Origin: Acidisoma cellulosilyticum
Lineage (GTDB): Bacteria; Pseudomonadota; Alphaproteobacteria; Acetobacterales; Acetobacteraceae
DNA: 64,000 nucleotides
Direction: 5' to 3'
Assembly: GCF_020621385.1 (NCBI RefSeq)
Contig: NZ_JAESVA010000011.1
Span: forward strand, 1 to 64,000
A model generated the notes under the pieces. It made no database searches. It was not told the DNA's origin and saw only the letters and a list, made by a program, of their open reading frames with translations. Both the position numbers and the translations under genes were made by a program. Shown piece by piece: positions 34,850 to 44,265 of this stretch; position 1 is the first letter of the stretch; each line of letters opens with the position of its first letter.

Positions 34850-36697
34850 ATGTCGGACGTCACTATATCAGGCGCTTCCGCGCCAGCGATCTTCGAAACG
34901 GATGAAGCCGCTCCTTACGCCCAGACATTGGCGGCGGCGCTCAACTCCGGCCTCGATAGTGGCACTCTGACTGCGCTACCCTATACCAGCGGCCCGGTCG
35001 CCCCGGCGGCCGCCGGCGGTGTGGTCGTAATCACCACAACTCCCGCCACAACATTGGCCATTCCAACGACGGATGTAGGTCTGTTCATCACTGGCGGTGC
35101 CACGAGCGTCACCGGGGGTGGCGTGGGCGAGACCGTCATCGGCGGCAGTGGTGGGTTGACCTATACCGACATCACCCCGTCCGGATCCGTCGTCGATTAT
35201 ATCGCAGTGGGCGATGGGAATAACCTGATCACCACGGGAACGACCGGGATAGGCAATTACCAAATCAATACCGGCGCCGGTAACGATACGATCTCCGTGT
35301 TTGGAAATGCTGTGATCAACGCCGGCACGGGTCAGAACACAATCTCGGTTTCCGGCGGCAACTCGTATATCTATTCCGAAGGTGGCGACAATATCACGAT
35401 GAGCGGCACCGGAACCGATACGGTCAATATCGGCACCGGCCAGACGACGATCAATCCGGGCTCAACCAATCTGTTCGTTTTCGGAAGCACTGATGCCACG
35501 AAACCGATCTTCATAGGGCGAGGCACGGGATCGGACACAATTTCAGTGGGTTCTGGCGGCGGCACCGTCTACGCCGGAACGGGCGGGAATAGCGTTCTGT
35601 TCGGTGGCACTGGCGCCGCCACGACGGGCGCCGTTACGGCACTGCATGGCAGCACGAACGGCGACCAGTTGTATGCAATCGGCGCTGCGCCGGTCGTCTT
35701 GTATGCCGGTGGCGGCGACGAGACCCTCAGCGGGGCAGGCGGGACGGTGGACGGGCTTGCTGTACCCGAGTCGACCGCCGACAATACCTTCATGGCGGGT
35801 TCCGGAAACGACACGATCGTGGGCGGAGCAGGGAATGACGTGATCATTGCAAGCACCGGGCGCGGGGCCTTCGCTTCTGGAACTGGAAAAACGACGTTCG
35901 CCTTTGTCAACGGTGAGGCTGGTGGACAGGACACGATCACCGGCTTTGCCAGCAATGATCGGCTCGTTTTCAACGGCTACGGTGTCGCGCAGTTTCCGAC
36001 TGAGGTAGTGGGGGGCAGCGAAATCATCGAGCTTCCTGACGCCACGGAAATTACGCTGCAAGGAATAACGTCCCTATCTCCGTCCCAAATTTTCTATGAC
36101 GCGCCGTTGTGCTTCCTGCAAGGCACCTTGATTGGAACAGCGCAGGGCCTCAAGGCCGTCGAGCAATTGGCCATCGGCGACCTCGTCTCAACCACGACGG
36201 CTGGGGAGCAGCCGATTCGGTGGATAGGCATATGCTCCGTATCGACGCGCTTTGCCGATCCGCTGAGGGTTATGCCGATCCGGATCAAAGCCGGCGCTCT
36301 GGCTGAAAACATTCCAGAGCGCGATCTGCTCGTCTCGCCCGATCATGCGATTCTGGTCGATGGTGTGCTCATCCAGGCAGGCGCTCTCGTCAACGGTCTC
36401 TCAGTCACGCAAGAGCGATCGATGCCGGAAAGGTTCACCTATTACCATATTGAACTTGCCGAACATTCGTTGATTTTGGCGGAAGGCGCGCCGGCAGAAA
36501 CCTTCGTCGATAACGTCGATCGGATGAGTTTCGACAATTGGGCCGAGCACCAGGCGCTCTATGGTCTGGACATTCCGATAATCGAAATGGCTTTTCCGCG
36601 GGCGCAGTCACGACGCCAAATTCCGAAGGGCATCAGCAATCGTCTCATGAAACGTGCCGTAGAGAAGGTCGAGACTGGGCTGAAGCTAGCCGTCTGA
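34850..36697 (+). CDS. Secreted-type beta-roll protein with C-terminal Hint domain
   Basis: The 615-residue protein has a long Gly/Thr/Asn-rich N-terminal part (about 60-410) of irregular repeats such as NTGAGNDTISVFG, GSGNDTIVGGAGNDVIIA and GTGSDTISVGSGG, typical of beta-helix or RTX-like calcium-binding secreted proteins. From about residue 430 a Hint_2 domain follows: CFLQGTLIGT, GDLVSTTTAGEQPIRWIG, SPDHAILVDGVLI and TYYHIELAEHSLILAEG. Hint domains can self-cleave at the Cys. ATG 34850 follows GGGAGG by five bases. No signal peptide or type I secretion gene is visible nearby. Confidence 0.8.
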   Translation: MSDVTISGASAPAIFETDEAAPYAQTLAAALNSGLDSGTLTALPYTSGPVAPAAAGGVVVITTTPATTLAIPTTDVGLFITGGATSVTGGGVGETVIGGSGGLTYTDITPSGSVVDYIAVGDGNNLITTGTTGIGNYQINTGAGNDTISVFGNAVINAGTGQNTISVSGGNSYIYSEGGDNITMSGTGTDTVNIGTGQTTINPGSTNLFVFGSTDATKPIFIGRGTGSDTISVGSGGGTVYAGTGGNSVLFGGTGAATTGAVTALHGSTNGDQLYAIGAAPVVLYAGGGDETLSGAGGTVDGLAVPESTADNTFMAGSGNDTIVGGAGNDVIIASTGRGAFASGTGKTTFAFVNGEAGGQDTITGFASNDRLVFNGYGVAQFPTEVVGGSEIIELPDATEITLQGITSLSPSQIFYDAPLCFLQGTLIGTAQGLKAVEQLAIGDLVSTTTAGEQPIRWIGICSVSTRFADPLRVMPIRIKAGALAENIPERDLLVSPDHAILVDGVLIQAGALVNGLSVTQERSMPERFTYYHIELAEHSLILAEGAPAETFVDNVDRMSFDNWAEHQALYGLDIPIIEMAFPRAQSRRQIPKGISNRLMKRAVEKVETGLKLAV

Positions 36698-36935
36698 TTA
36701 AGGGATCTGTCATCGCTTTTCTCCGCTGATGACCGAAGGACGAGGTGATCCGCACCGTCGCGATCATCAGGCTCGAAACCCAAAGCGGCTGGGGGGACGT
36801 CGAGACGATTGAGGCCGAATAGCTGTCCGGCCTGAAGCCATTCAGCAATTACCAGGTTTGCCATCCAGCCGGTCGCCCCATCTTAGCTGGACTTCTAGGG
36901 ATTTATCCTGCGATACGGTCCCAAAGGAGATTCGA

Positions 36936-37295
36936 ATGCCGTCTATACTATGCGTTGATGCCGATGAGACTGTGAGAGATTGGCTAGATCTCGTCCTTGG
37001 TGAGGCTGGATACGAGGTGCATCTCGAAGAAATGGCAAGCGATGTCGTCAAACCGTTGCGAGATAAGTATCGGCCAGATCTGCTGATTACAGATTTTGAA
37101 ATGCCCGAGGAATCCATATCTGGGCTGGCACTGGCTAAGCTCGCGCGTGATTATCACCCGGATCTGCCGCTGATCTTTCTCTCTGAGACCCCAGATCCTA
37201 CCGAAATCCCCGGCCCGATGCTCATCCTCAACAAGCCAATCAGTAGGGAGGCTTTGGTCGCGGCGGTCCAGGGGCTTCTGGGAACAGAGGTCTGA
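36936..37295 (+). CDS. Stand-alone response regulator receiver protein
   Basis: The 119-residue protein is a single CheY-like receiver: the acidic pair in CVDADE (8-10), phosphoacceptor Asp53 in LLITDFEMP, the switch residue in FLSET and Lys100 in LILNKPIS. It has no output domain. AAAGGAG precedes the ATG. It lies 238 bases after the Hint-domain gene; that interval shows no recognised gene. A partner histidine kinase is not in the window. Confidence 0.85.
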   Translation: MPSILCVDADETVRDWLDLVLGEAGYEVHLEEMASDVVKPLRDKYRPDLLITDFEMPEESISGLALAKLARDYHPDLPLIFLSETPDPTEIPGPMLILNKPISREALVAAVQGLLGTEV

Positions 37296-37695
37296 TACTA
37301 GGACTGCTGTGCGTTACGAGGCCTGTGCTGAGCCGGTGAATGGCCGCCTAGCGCGAGTCCCGCCGAATCGCGCATATCGATCAGATGGCGATGGTTTGGA
37401 AGAATCGCGTCGCCGAGGCGCAAGGCGGGGCGGGGCGCGAAGCAGCCGAACCGCCCGTTCCTCGGGTGCCTGAACCCAACCCCATGCCCGCACCGTCCAT
37501 GAAAACGCGGTCAGACGCGACATCCCGGCAGACTGGCCAAACTGATAGGGCAAAAGTCGCATCGGCGGCCGGTGTCACGATCGCATACCTCCCGGAAGTC
37601 AGGCGCCGACGCAGGCGGATCGGTTAAGCGCGCCTCCGGACGAAGACTTTGCCGGTTGGACGCAGTTCTAGATCCGCCCCCCCAGGCCAATGCGA
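37296..37695. other. Intergenic interval before the LacI operators, no gene seen
   Basis: Open frames here (for example 37385-37627 plus strand and 37314-37562 minus strand) have arginine- and proline-rich, low-complexity translations with no family resemblance and no good ribosome sites. They are treated as non-coding. Confidence 0.35.
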
Positions 37696-37757
37696 CGCAA
37701 ACGCTTGACGATTGTCGTGAAAAGACGTTTTCTCTCCCATGAAAAAACGTTTGCTCA
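37696..37757. promoter_or_regulatory. Three LacI-type operator-like motifs
   Basis: CGCAAACGCTTGAC (37696-37709), GAAAAGACGTTTTC (37719-37732) and GAAAAAACGTTTGC (37741-37754) each centre on CG with AAA/TTT-type arms, like the LacI-family consensus TGNAANCGNTTNCA. Their CG centres are 24 and 22 bases apart, about two helical turns, which suits cooperative binding. They lie immediately upstream of the LacI gene. Confidence 0.5.
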
Positions 37758-37791
37758 CTACGAAACTGCTGCAAGCAGGCCATGGAGCAAG

Positions 37792-38856
37792 ATGGACCAG
37801 GATAGAAGCCGCCTGAATCTGGAGGAGCCGCGCCGCGTCACGATCCGCGAAGTCGCGAGGGCTGCGGGGGTCTCCGTCTCCACAGCGTCAAAGGCGCTGA
37901 ACGAGCAGGGCCGTATGTCGCCTGAAACCAGGGATCGCGTGCGGCAGATCGCCCGGGACGTCGGCTTTCGGCCGAATGCGGTCGCCCGTGCTTTGGTGGG
38001 CAAGCGCTCCTTCACGCTCGGCCTGATCACCAATGACACTTACGGCCGCTTCACGCTGCCGGTGGCTGCGGGCCTGGCCTCTGCCATGGCCAGCAAGGGC
38101 GTCTCGGTCTTCCTGTGTGCGGTCGATGACGACCCGGCCCGCGTCCGCCTCAGTATCGAAGCGATGGAAGACAAGCGCGTGGACGGGCTGGTCATTGCGG
38201 GCAAGCGTATCGACCGCGCCCCGCCGCTTGAAAACCGCAGGCCGGCCATGCCGGTGGTCTACGCGAATGCCGCGACCCCGCCCGAGGGCGTGGGTTTCGT
38301 TCCTGATGACAAGCGTGGCGGCGCCTTGGCCGCACGCCATCTTCTCTCTCTCGGGCGCAGGCGCCTCGCGCATATCAGCGGGCCGGAGGATTTCGCGGCG
38401 GTCGCGCTGCGCGCGGCCGGCTGGTGCCAGGTCTTGCGTGACGCAGGGTTGGAACCGTACGGCAAGTCGTTGCACGGCAGCTGGTCGGAGGCATTCGGCT
38501 ATGAGACCGGCCTTTTCCTGCGAGAGCGGCTGGGGACCGAGCGCTACCCGGATGCGGTGTTCTGCGGCAATGACCAAATCGCCCGGGGTCTTATCGATGC
38601 TTTGCAGGTCCGCCAGATCAGGGTGCCTGAAGATATCGCGGTCGTGGGTTATGACAACTGGGATATCTTTGCGCGTGCAACACGGCCGCCTTTGACGACG
38701 ATTGATATGGCATTGACCCGTCTTGGCGAATGCGCGGGCCTGACGCTGCTTGATATGATTGCGGGAAAGGCGGTCGAACCCGGTCTGCGAAAACTGCCCT
38801 GCCATCTCGTTATGCGCCAATCATGTGGCGGCGAGCAGATCGGGGACGCCACCTGA
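37792..38856 (+). CDS. LacI-family transcriptional regulator
   Basis: The 354-residue protein has a LacI helix-turn-helix at about 18-40 (VTIREVARAAGVSVSTASKALN), a hinge region and a periplasmic-binding-like sugar domain (LGLITNDTYGRFTLPVAAG, then AVFCGNDQIARGLIDAL and VVGYDNWDIFA). ATG 37792 is chosen from the position of the HTH; the longer frame would run through the candidate operators. It heads the sugar importer and GH127 genes, 59 bases before the binding-protein gene, and probably represses them until an arabinose-type sugar is present. Confidence 0.88.
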   Translation: MDQDRSRLNLEEPRRVTIREVARAAGVSVSTASKALNEQGRMSPETRDRVRQIARDVGFRPNAVARALVGKRSFTLGLITNDTYGRFTLPVAAGLASAMASKGVSVFLCAVDDDPARVRLSIEAMEDKRVDGLVIAGKRIDRAPPLENRRPAMPVVYANAATPPEGVGFVPDDKRGGALAARHLLSLGRRRLAHISGPEDFAAVALRAAGWCQVLRDAGLEPYGKSLHGSWSEAFGYETGLFLRERLGTERYPDAVFCGNDQIARGLIDALQVRQIRVPEDIAVVGYDNWDIFARATRPPLTTIDMALTRLGECAGLTLLDMIAGKAVEPGLRKLPCHLVMRQSCGGEQIGDAT

Positions 38857-38915
38857 AGGATCGATCTGAATAACGTGCCGGACGACCCAAAAAATAAAAA
38901 AAAGGGAGATGCGTC

Positions 38916-40163
38916 ATGAAGAAATGGTCGGCAATATTAGGGGGCATGGTCCTTGCCGCGGGGATGGCGGCCCAGGCCCAGGCCGAGACGATTCATATCT
39001 GGGCGAGATCGGATGATGCGGTATTCATGCCCAAGATCGTCGATGCTTTCAACGCCGCGCAAACCAAGGATCATGTTGATCTACAAATCATTCCGACCGC
39101 GCAGATGGTGCAGAAATTCGCAGTCGCCGCCGCCGGCGGCACCGCGCCGGATGCGCTGACACTCGACCTGATCTACACGCCGGCCTTCGCGGCGGCCGGG
39201 CAGCTCAAGGATATGACGGATTTCACGAAGTCCCTCCCTTATTACAAAAGCCTGTCGCCGGCGCATCTGTCTGTCGCGACCTATCAAGGTCATATCTACG
39301 GCCTGCCGTTTTCAGGCGATGCCTCCGTTCTTGTCTGGAACAAGAACCTGTTTCAGCAGGCGGGACTTGACCCCGATAAGGGGCCGACCAATTGGGCGGA
39401 ATTCACAGCGGATGCCAAGAAGGTCGCGGCACTCGGCAACGGTATCAAAGGCTTCTATTTCTCGGGCAGTTGCGCCGGCTGCCAGATCTTCACCTTCGCG
39501 CCGCTGGTCTGGGCCTCGGGCGGGCATCTTTTCAGCACCGACGGCAAGACCGCGACGCTGGATACGCGACAACTGCATGCAGCGATCGATTTCTATCACG
39601 GCATGGTGGCGGATGGGCTTGTGCCCGCTGGCGCGCAGACCGATACCGGCACAAGCTTTTTCTCGGCCTTCGCGACAGGCAAGGTGGGCTTGACCTCTCT
39701 CGGCTCCTTCGCGATCGGCGCACTCAATGCGCAGGAGCCGACGCTGAAATTCGGCGTCACCTTCATCCCGGGCGAGAAGGGCGGATGGTCTTCCTTCGCG
39801 GGCGGGGACAATTTCGTGGTCTCGAATGCCACGAAGAAGGTCGATGCGATCGAGGCCTTCATCACATTCGCCTATAGTTTGCAGGGGCAGGAAATCCTGG
39901 CGCATAACGGATCGCTGCCGGTGCGCGGTGATCTGGCGCAGGATGCGCTGAAGGGCCTCGATGCACGCTATCTCGTGACCGAGACCGCCATGACCCATGG
40001 GCAGACGCCCTATTCGACCGTTTTCAACGATATCATCAACTCTGCCAACGGGCCTTGGATCACCATGCTGAACAAGGCGATTTTCAGCGATCCTGCGGCG
40101 GTTGAGCCCGCTATCAAGGCGGCGCAGTCTAACATGCAATCCACGATCGATACCGCCCCCTGA
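38916..40163 (+). CDS. ABC transporter sugar-binding protein (family 1)
   Basis: The 415-residue protein has a Sec signal (MKKWSAILGGMVLAAGMAAQAQA) and a mature extracellular solute-binding protein family 1 domain (ETIHIWARSDD, with GTAPDALTLDL and GLPFSGDASVLVWN). AAGGGAG precedes the start. It likely captures arabinose-containing oligosaccharides, judging from the GH127 gene downstream; that is inference. It is first of the three transporter genes. Confidence 0.88.
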   Translation: MKKWSAILGGMVLAAGMAAQAQAETIHIWARSDDAVFMPKIVDAFNAAQTKDHVDLQIIPTAQMVQKFAVAAAGGTAPDALTLDLIYTPAFAAAGQLKDMTDFTKSLPYYKSLSPAHLSVATYQGHIYGLPFSGDASVLVWNKNLFQQAGLDPDKGPTNWAEFTADAKKVAALGNGIKGFYFSGSCAGCQIFTFAPLVWASGGHLFSTDGKTATLDTRQLHAAIDFYHGMVADGLVPAGAQTDTGTSFFSAFATGKVGLTSLGSFAIGALNAQEPTLKFGVTFIPGEKGGWSSFAGGDNFVVSNATKKVDAIEAFITFAYSLQGQEILAHNGSLPVRGDLAQDALKGLDARYLVTETAMTHGQTPYSTVFNDIINSANGPWITMLNKAIFSDPAAVEPAIKAAQSNMQSTIDTAP

Positions 40164-40208
40164 CCGGGTGCGAGGCATCCCAAGCCAATTTCGGAAAGGG
40201 CTTGCGCT

Positions 40209-41129
40209 GTGAACGTATTGCTGAACAGAAGGCTTTCGCGCATTGGGCTAACGCATGTACGGCGCCGGGACTGGGCATCGCTGCTTTACGTGATGCCGGC
40301 ACTGGCACTCGTCGGCGTCTTCTTCCTGGCACCGCTTGGCATGATGGGTTGGATGTCTTTGCATCGTTGGCCGCTCATCGGGCGGCCGCGATGGATCGGG
40401 TTCGCGAATTACCATGCCATCTGGTTCGATGTCGGATTCTGGAACGCCTTGTCCTTTACCGTGCTTTATACCGTGGCGGTCACAATCGGCCTCATGATTG
40501 CCGGTTTCGCTTTGGCGCTGTTGGTGGAGAAGCCGCGCCCTGGCGTGGGCTTCTACCGCATGGCCTATTTCCTGCCGGTGGTTATCGGTTTTGCCTCAGC
40601 CAGCCTGCTCTGGTCCTGGCTGTCGAATGTCGATGCCGGTCTATTCTCGCGCTTGGCCCAACTGCTCGGATTCACGCAGGGGCGGGTGAATTTCCTGGCC
40701 TCCTACGGGACGGCCTTCTGGTCGGTCATCATTATGGTCATTTGGAAACTGGCCGGATTCTACATGGTGATCATCATGAGCGGTCTGCAATCGATCCCCG
40801 CTGACTATTACGAGGCGGCACGTATCGACCGGGCGAATGTGCTGCAACGCTTTCGCTTCATCACCATGCCGCTGGTGCGGCGGCCGGTGGCATTGGCACT
40901 TATCCTCTGCATCTCCGGTTCGATGCTCGCCTTCGACCAGTTCTACATCATCCTGGCCGGCGGCCCGCAGAACCAGACGATGACGGCGGTCTATTGGATC
41001 TTCAACCAGTCCTTCGTCTCCTTCCGCCTCGGTTACGGTGCCGCGCTCTCCGTCGTGCTCCTCGCTATCCTGCTGGTGATCAGCGCGGCCCAGCTTTGGC
41101 TGCTACGCGACAGGGAGGATTTGCGATGA
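40209..41129 (+). CDS. ABC sugar transporter permease, UgpA/MalF type
   Basis: The 306-residue membrane protein has six helices and the permease coupling motif near residue 205 (IPADYYEAARIDRANVLQRF). It starts with GTG 40209 after GGAAAGGG. Its stop overlaps the next permease start as ATGA, so the two channel subunits are made together. Confidence 0.87.
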   Translation: MNVLLNRRLSRIGLTHVRRRDWASLLYVMPALALVGVFFLAPLGMMGWMSLHRWPLIGRPRWIGFANYHAIWFDVGFWNALSFTVLYTVAVTIGLMIAGFALALLVEKPRPGVGFYRMAYFLPVVIGFASASLLWSWLSNVDAGLFSRLAQLLGFTQGRVNFLASYGTAFWSVIIMVIWKLAGFYMVIIMSGLQSIPADYYEAARIDRANVLQRFRFITMPLVRRPVALALILCISGSMLAFDQFYIILAGGPQNQTMTAVYWIFNQSFVSFRLGYGAALSVVLLAILLVISAAQLWLLRDREDLR

Positions 41130-42025
41130 GCACGACCATCGGCCAGAGACTTCACCTGCGCACGACGGCCAGAGTACAGGCCGCGCCCCGGCGATGGCCG
41201 CTGCATCGCGTGCTGTTCCATGTCACCTGTGTCATCGTCGCCGTTCTCTTCCTCGCGCCGATCGTCATCACGGTCCTCGCCTCGTTCCGCGCGGCGGGTG
41301 AGGCCGGAACGCCGCCGCTGCCGCCCTGGCCGGTGCAAGGCTTCACGTCTGCGAGTTACGCGCGTCTCGATGCGCTCGGCACCGGGGTTCTGCACGATGC
41401 GGCAAACAGCTTTATGGTCGCGCTCGGCACGTCGGTGCTCACAGTATTCGTCGCAACACTCGCGGGTTACGGCTTTTCGCGCTTTCGGATGCCGGGAAAG
41501 GCGATGATTTTCGGCCTGATCCTGGCGACGATGATGATTCCCTTCCAGTCTCTTCTGACGCCGCTCTTTCTGATTCTCATCAAGCTTGGCCTGCAGAACA
41601 GCCTGATCGGGCTTGTGCTGATCTATGCCACCGTGCAGCTGCCTTTTTCCGTCTTCATGATGCGCAACGCTTTCGATACCGTGCCGAAGGAGATCGAAGA
41701 GGCGGCCCGGCTGGACGGGCTGGATGGGCTGCGCCTTCTCCTGCATGTCATGACGCCGCTGGTGATGCCCGGCATCGTTTCGGTTGGGCTGTTCGCCTTT
41801 CTCTATTCCTGGAACGAATTCCTGGCCGCACTCGTCTTTCTGTCCGACCAGGACAAATACACGCTGCCGGTGCTGATGATGGTCGTCCAGTCCGGCCGCT
41901 TTGGTTCCATCGACTGGGGCGCCGTGCAGGCGGGTGTCACGCTCATGATGATCCCCTGCATTCTCCTCTTCCTTTGCCTGCAACGCTATTACATCCGTGG
42001 CCTGACCGCGGGTTCCGTCAAGTAA
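41126..42025 (+). CDS. ABC sugar transporter permease, UgpE/MalG type
   Basis: The 299-residue membrane protein has the coupling motif VPKEIEEAARLDGLDGLRLL and ends with YIRGLTAGSVK, the usual C terminus of this permease class. It overlaps the first permease gene. No ATP-binding protein gene lies in the operon, so the importer must use a shared sugar ATPase encoded elsewhere. Confidence 0.88.
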   Translation: MSTTIGQRLHLRTTARVQAAPRRWPLHRVLFHVTCVIVAVLFLAPIVITVLASFRAAGEAGTPPLPPWPVQGFTSASYARLDALGTGVLHDAANSFMVALGTSVLTVFVATLAGYGFSRFRMPGKAMIFGLILATMMIPFQSLLTPLFLILIKLGLQNSLIGLVLIYATVQLPFSVFMMRNAFDTVPKEIEEAARLDGLDGLRLLLHVMTPLVMPGIVSVGLFAFLYSWNEFLAALVFLSDQDKYTLPVLMMVVQSGRFGSIDWGAVQAGVTLMMIPCILLFLCLQRYYIRGLTAGSVK

Positions 42026-42055
42026 CGGCGCGACGAACGCGCGAGGAGTATCGCC

Positions 42056-43978
42056 ATGACTGAGCCTTCTTCTTCAACGTCCGCCCGGTTCCGTCCGCCC
42101 GCCATCCACCAGGTCAAGGTCGAAGGTTTTTTCGGCACCTGGATCGAGACCTTGGCCGCGACCACGGTGCATACGCTGCTGGACCGCTGCATTCAGGCCG
42201 GGATGCTGGACCAGATCGACCCGGCGCGCCCCAATCCGGGCCTGCGCATTCCCTTCCAGGGCGGCAACAGCACCGTCTCCACCCAGATGTTCTGGGATTC
42301 GGATTTCGGCAAAAGCATCGAAGCCGCCTCCTATACGCTGGCCCGCCATCCCGACCCTGCACTCGAAGCCAAGATCGATGAAATCATCGATGCCTATGCA
42401 AGATTGCAGGCCGAGGACGGCTATCTCAATTCCTGGTATCTGCGTATCGAGCCCGGCAAGCGCTGGACCAACCTGCGGGATTGTCATGAGCTTTATAATG
42501 CGGGACATCTGATGGAAGGCGCGGTCGCCTATTTCCACGCGACCGGCAAGCGCCGCTTTCTGGATATCATGGCGCGCTACGCGGACTATCTCTGCTCTAT
42601 TTTCGGCACCGGCGCAGGCCAGATGCGCGGCTATTGCGGGCATCCGGAGGTTGAGCTGGCACTCGTCAAGCTCGGCCGCGCCACAGGGGAACAGCGCTAT
42701 ATCGATCTGGCCCGTTTCTTCATCGACCAGCGCGGTCAGGCGCCGCACTACTATGACGCCGAAGCCGCACAGCGCGGTGACGACCCCAAGGATTATTACT
42801 TCGGCAGCTATGAATACAGCCAGTCGCATGAGCCGGTGCGTGACCAGCGGCGCGTGGTCGGCCACGCCGTGCGCGCAGCCTATCTTTATGCCGGCATGGC
42901 CGATGTCGCCACCGAATTCGCCGATCACACACTGACGCCTGCGCTCGGCGCGCTGTGGGATCATCTGACGAAGAAGAATCTCTATGTCACGGGTGGCTTT
43001 GGACCTTCCGCCCATAATGAAGGGCTGACCTTCGACTACGATCTGCCGAATGCGACCGCCTATGCCGAAACCTGTGCTGCTGTCGCGCTGGTCTTCTGGG
43101 CCAGCCGTATGCTGGGGCTTGGCCCCAATCGCCGCTATGCCGATATCATGGAGCGCGCGCTCTATAACGGCGCGCTGGTCGGACTGTCGCGTGACGGCAC
43201 CCGCTTCTTCTATGACAATCCGCTGGAAAGCCGAGGCGCGCATCACCGCTGGATCTGGCACCATTGCCCCTGCTGCCCACCCAATATCGCGCGCCTCATC
43301 GCTTCTATCGGTACCTATGCCTATGGCTTGGCCGATGACGGCATTGCCATCCATCTCTATGTCGCGGGCGAGGCATCGCTTGCCTTGCCCGGCGGCCCGG
43401 TTCGCGTTCGTCTGGAGACGCGCTACCCGGAAGACGGCCAGATCGCCATCACCCTTCTGCCCGAAATACCGCAAACCTTTACCCTGTCGCTGCGCCTGCC
43501 GGAATGGGCGCAGGGGGCGACGCTCACGCTGAACGGCGAGCCTGCAGCCCTCACGGATCAGGTCCAGGACGGCTATATTCAGTTGCGTCGGCAATGGCAG
43601 GCGGGGGACCGGCTGGAATTGGACCTTGCCATGCCGGTAAGGCGCCTGCATGCGGCGCCCGAAGTGGGTGCCAATCAGGGCCGGGTAACGCTGATGCGCG
43701 GCCCGCTGGTCTATTGTTTGGAAGAGCAGGATAACGGCCCGGCACTGAACAGCATCCGGTTGAATAGTAGCGGCCTGATGCGGTGCGACGCTGTGGATGA
43801 ACTGGGCGGCATCGTGACGCTGGCTGTCGAAGCCGTTCGGGAACGTCCTGACAAGGAGGAGGACCTGTATACGACCAACGCTAAGGATGCGGCGCCCGTT
43901 ACTGTCCGTGCAATCCCCTACTACGCCTGGGACAATCGGATGCCGGGGGAGATGCTGGTATGGCTTCGTGAATGTTGA
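42056..43978 (+). CDS. GH127 beta-L-arabinofuranosidase-like protein (DUF1680)
   Basis: The 640-residue protein is a glycoside hydrolase family 127-type enzyme: an (alpha/alpha)6 barrel with WDSDFGKSIEAASY, LQAEDGYLNSWY and CHELYNAGHLMEGAVAY, and the zinc/cysteine site HHCPCCPPNIARLI (Cys404, Cys406, Cys407), followed by beta-sandwich domains. GH127 enzymes use a Cys nucleophile to release beta-linked L-arabinofuranose. There is no signal peptide, so it acts in the cytoplasm on imported oligosaccharides. It ends the LacI-importer operon, 30 bases after the last permease. Confidence 0.87.
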   Translation: MTEPSSSTSARFRPPAIHQVKVEGFFGTWIETLAATTVHTLLDRCIQAGMLDQIDPARPNPGLRIPFQGGNSTVSTQMFWDSDFGKSIEAASYTLARHPDPALEAKIDEIIDAYARLQAEDGYLNSWYLRIEPGKRWTNLRDCHELYNAGHLMEGAVAYFHATGKRRFLDIMARYADYLCSIFGTGAGQMRGYCGHPEVELALVKLGRATGEQRYIDLARFFIDQRGQAPHYYDAEAAQRGDDPKDYYFGSYEYSQSHEPVRDQRRVVGHAVRAAYLYAGMADVATEFADHTLTPALGALWDHLTKKNLYVTGGFGPSAHNEGLTFDYDLPNATAYAETCAAVALVFWASRMLGLGPNRRYADIMERALYNGALVGLSRDGTRFFYDNPLESRGAHHRWIWHHCPCCPPNIARLIASIGTYAYGLADDGIAIHLYVAGEASLALPGGPVRVRLETRYPEDGQIAITLLPEIPQTFTLSLRLPEWAQGATLTLNGEPAALTDQVQDGYIQLRRQWQAGDRLELDLAMPVRRLHAAPEVGANQGRVTLMRGPLVYCLEEQDNGPALNSIRLNSSGLMRCDAVDELGGIVTLAVEAVRERPDKEEDLYTTNAKDAAPVTVRAIPYYAWDNRMPGEMLVWLREC

Positions 43979-44097
43979 TGCGTTATTCTTGTCAATCTGG
44001 GCAATTTCTGAGCTCGATGACTTCCCCGAGTGGGTAGGTCATCGATGGCCGCTTCATGAGAGCGTCCATAAAAGTCAGGGCGCATACACCCAGCGCC

Positions 44098-44159
44098 GCT
44101 CGCAAAAACAATAATCTAGAGCGGTATCTGTGAGCGTAGGCGAGCAGGAAACGCTCTAG
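44098..44159 (-). repeat. Dispersed two-hairpin repeat, copy E (partial, inverted)
   Basis: On the minus strand this reads CTAGAGCGTTTCCTGCTCGC through CCGCTCTAGATTATTG to TTTTTGCGAGC. The first hairpin and linker are present; the second hairpin is missing. It lies between the converging GH127 operon and the minus-strand SDR gene. The rest of 43979-44265 shows no gene. Confidence 0.8.
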
Positions 44160-44265
44160 ACACTGTGTCAGGCGCTTCGTGATCAGGGTTGGCGGCCAGG
44201 TTCGCCCGTCACGGTTCTGCGCGACGGTGAAGCCGTACGGCACAAAACTGAGGCTGCTTTCCATA

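Noticed and set aside
36110-36550. Intein or homing element in the Hint-domain protein
   Set aside because: The Hint domain is at the C terminus with no C-extein and no endonuclease, which fits the Hint_2 secreted-protein class instead.
42074-43651. 525-codon minus-strand open frame opposite the GH127 gene
   Set aside because: It lies wholly antisense to a well-conserved gene; the translation has no family pattern and the open frame is explained by high GC at third positions.
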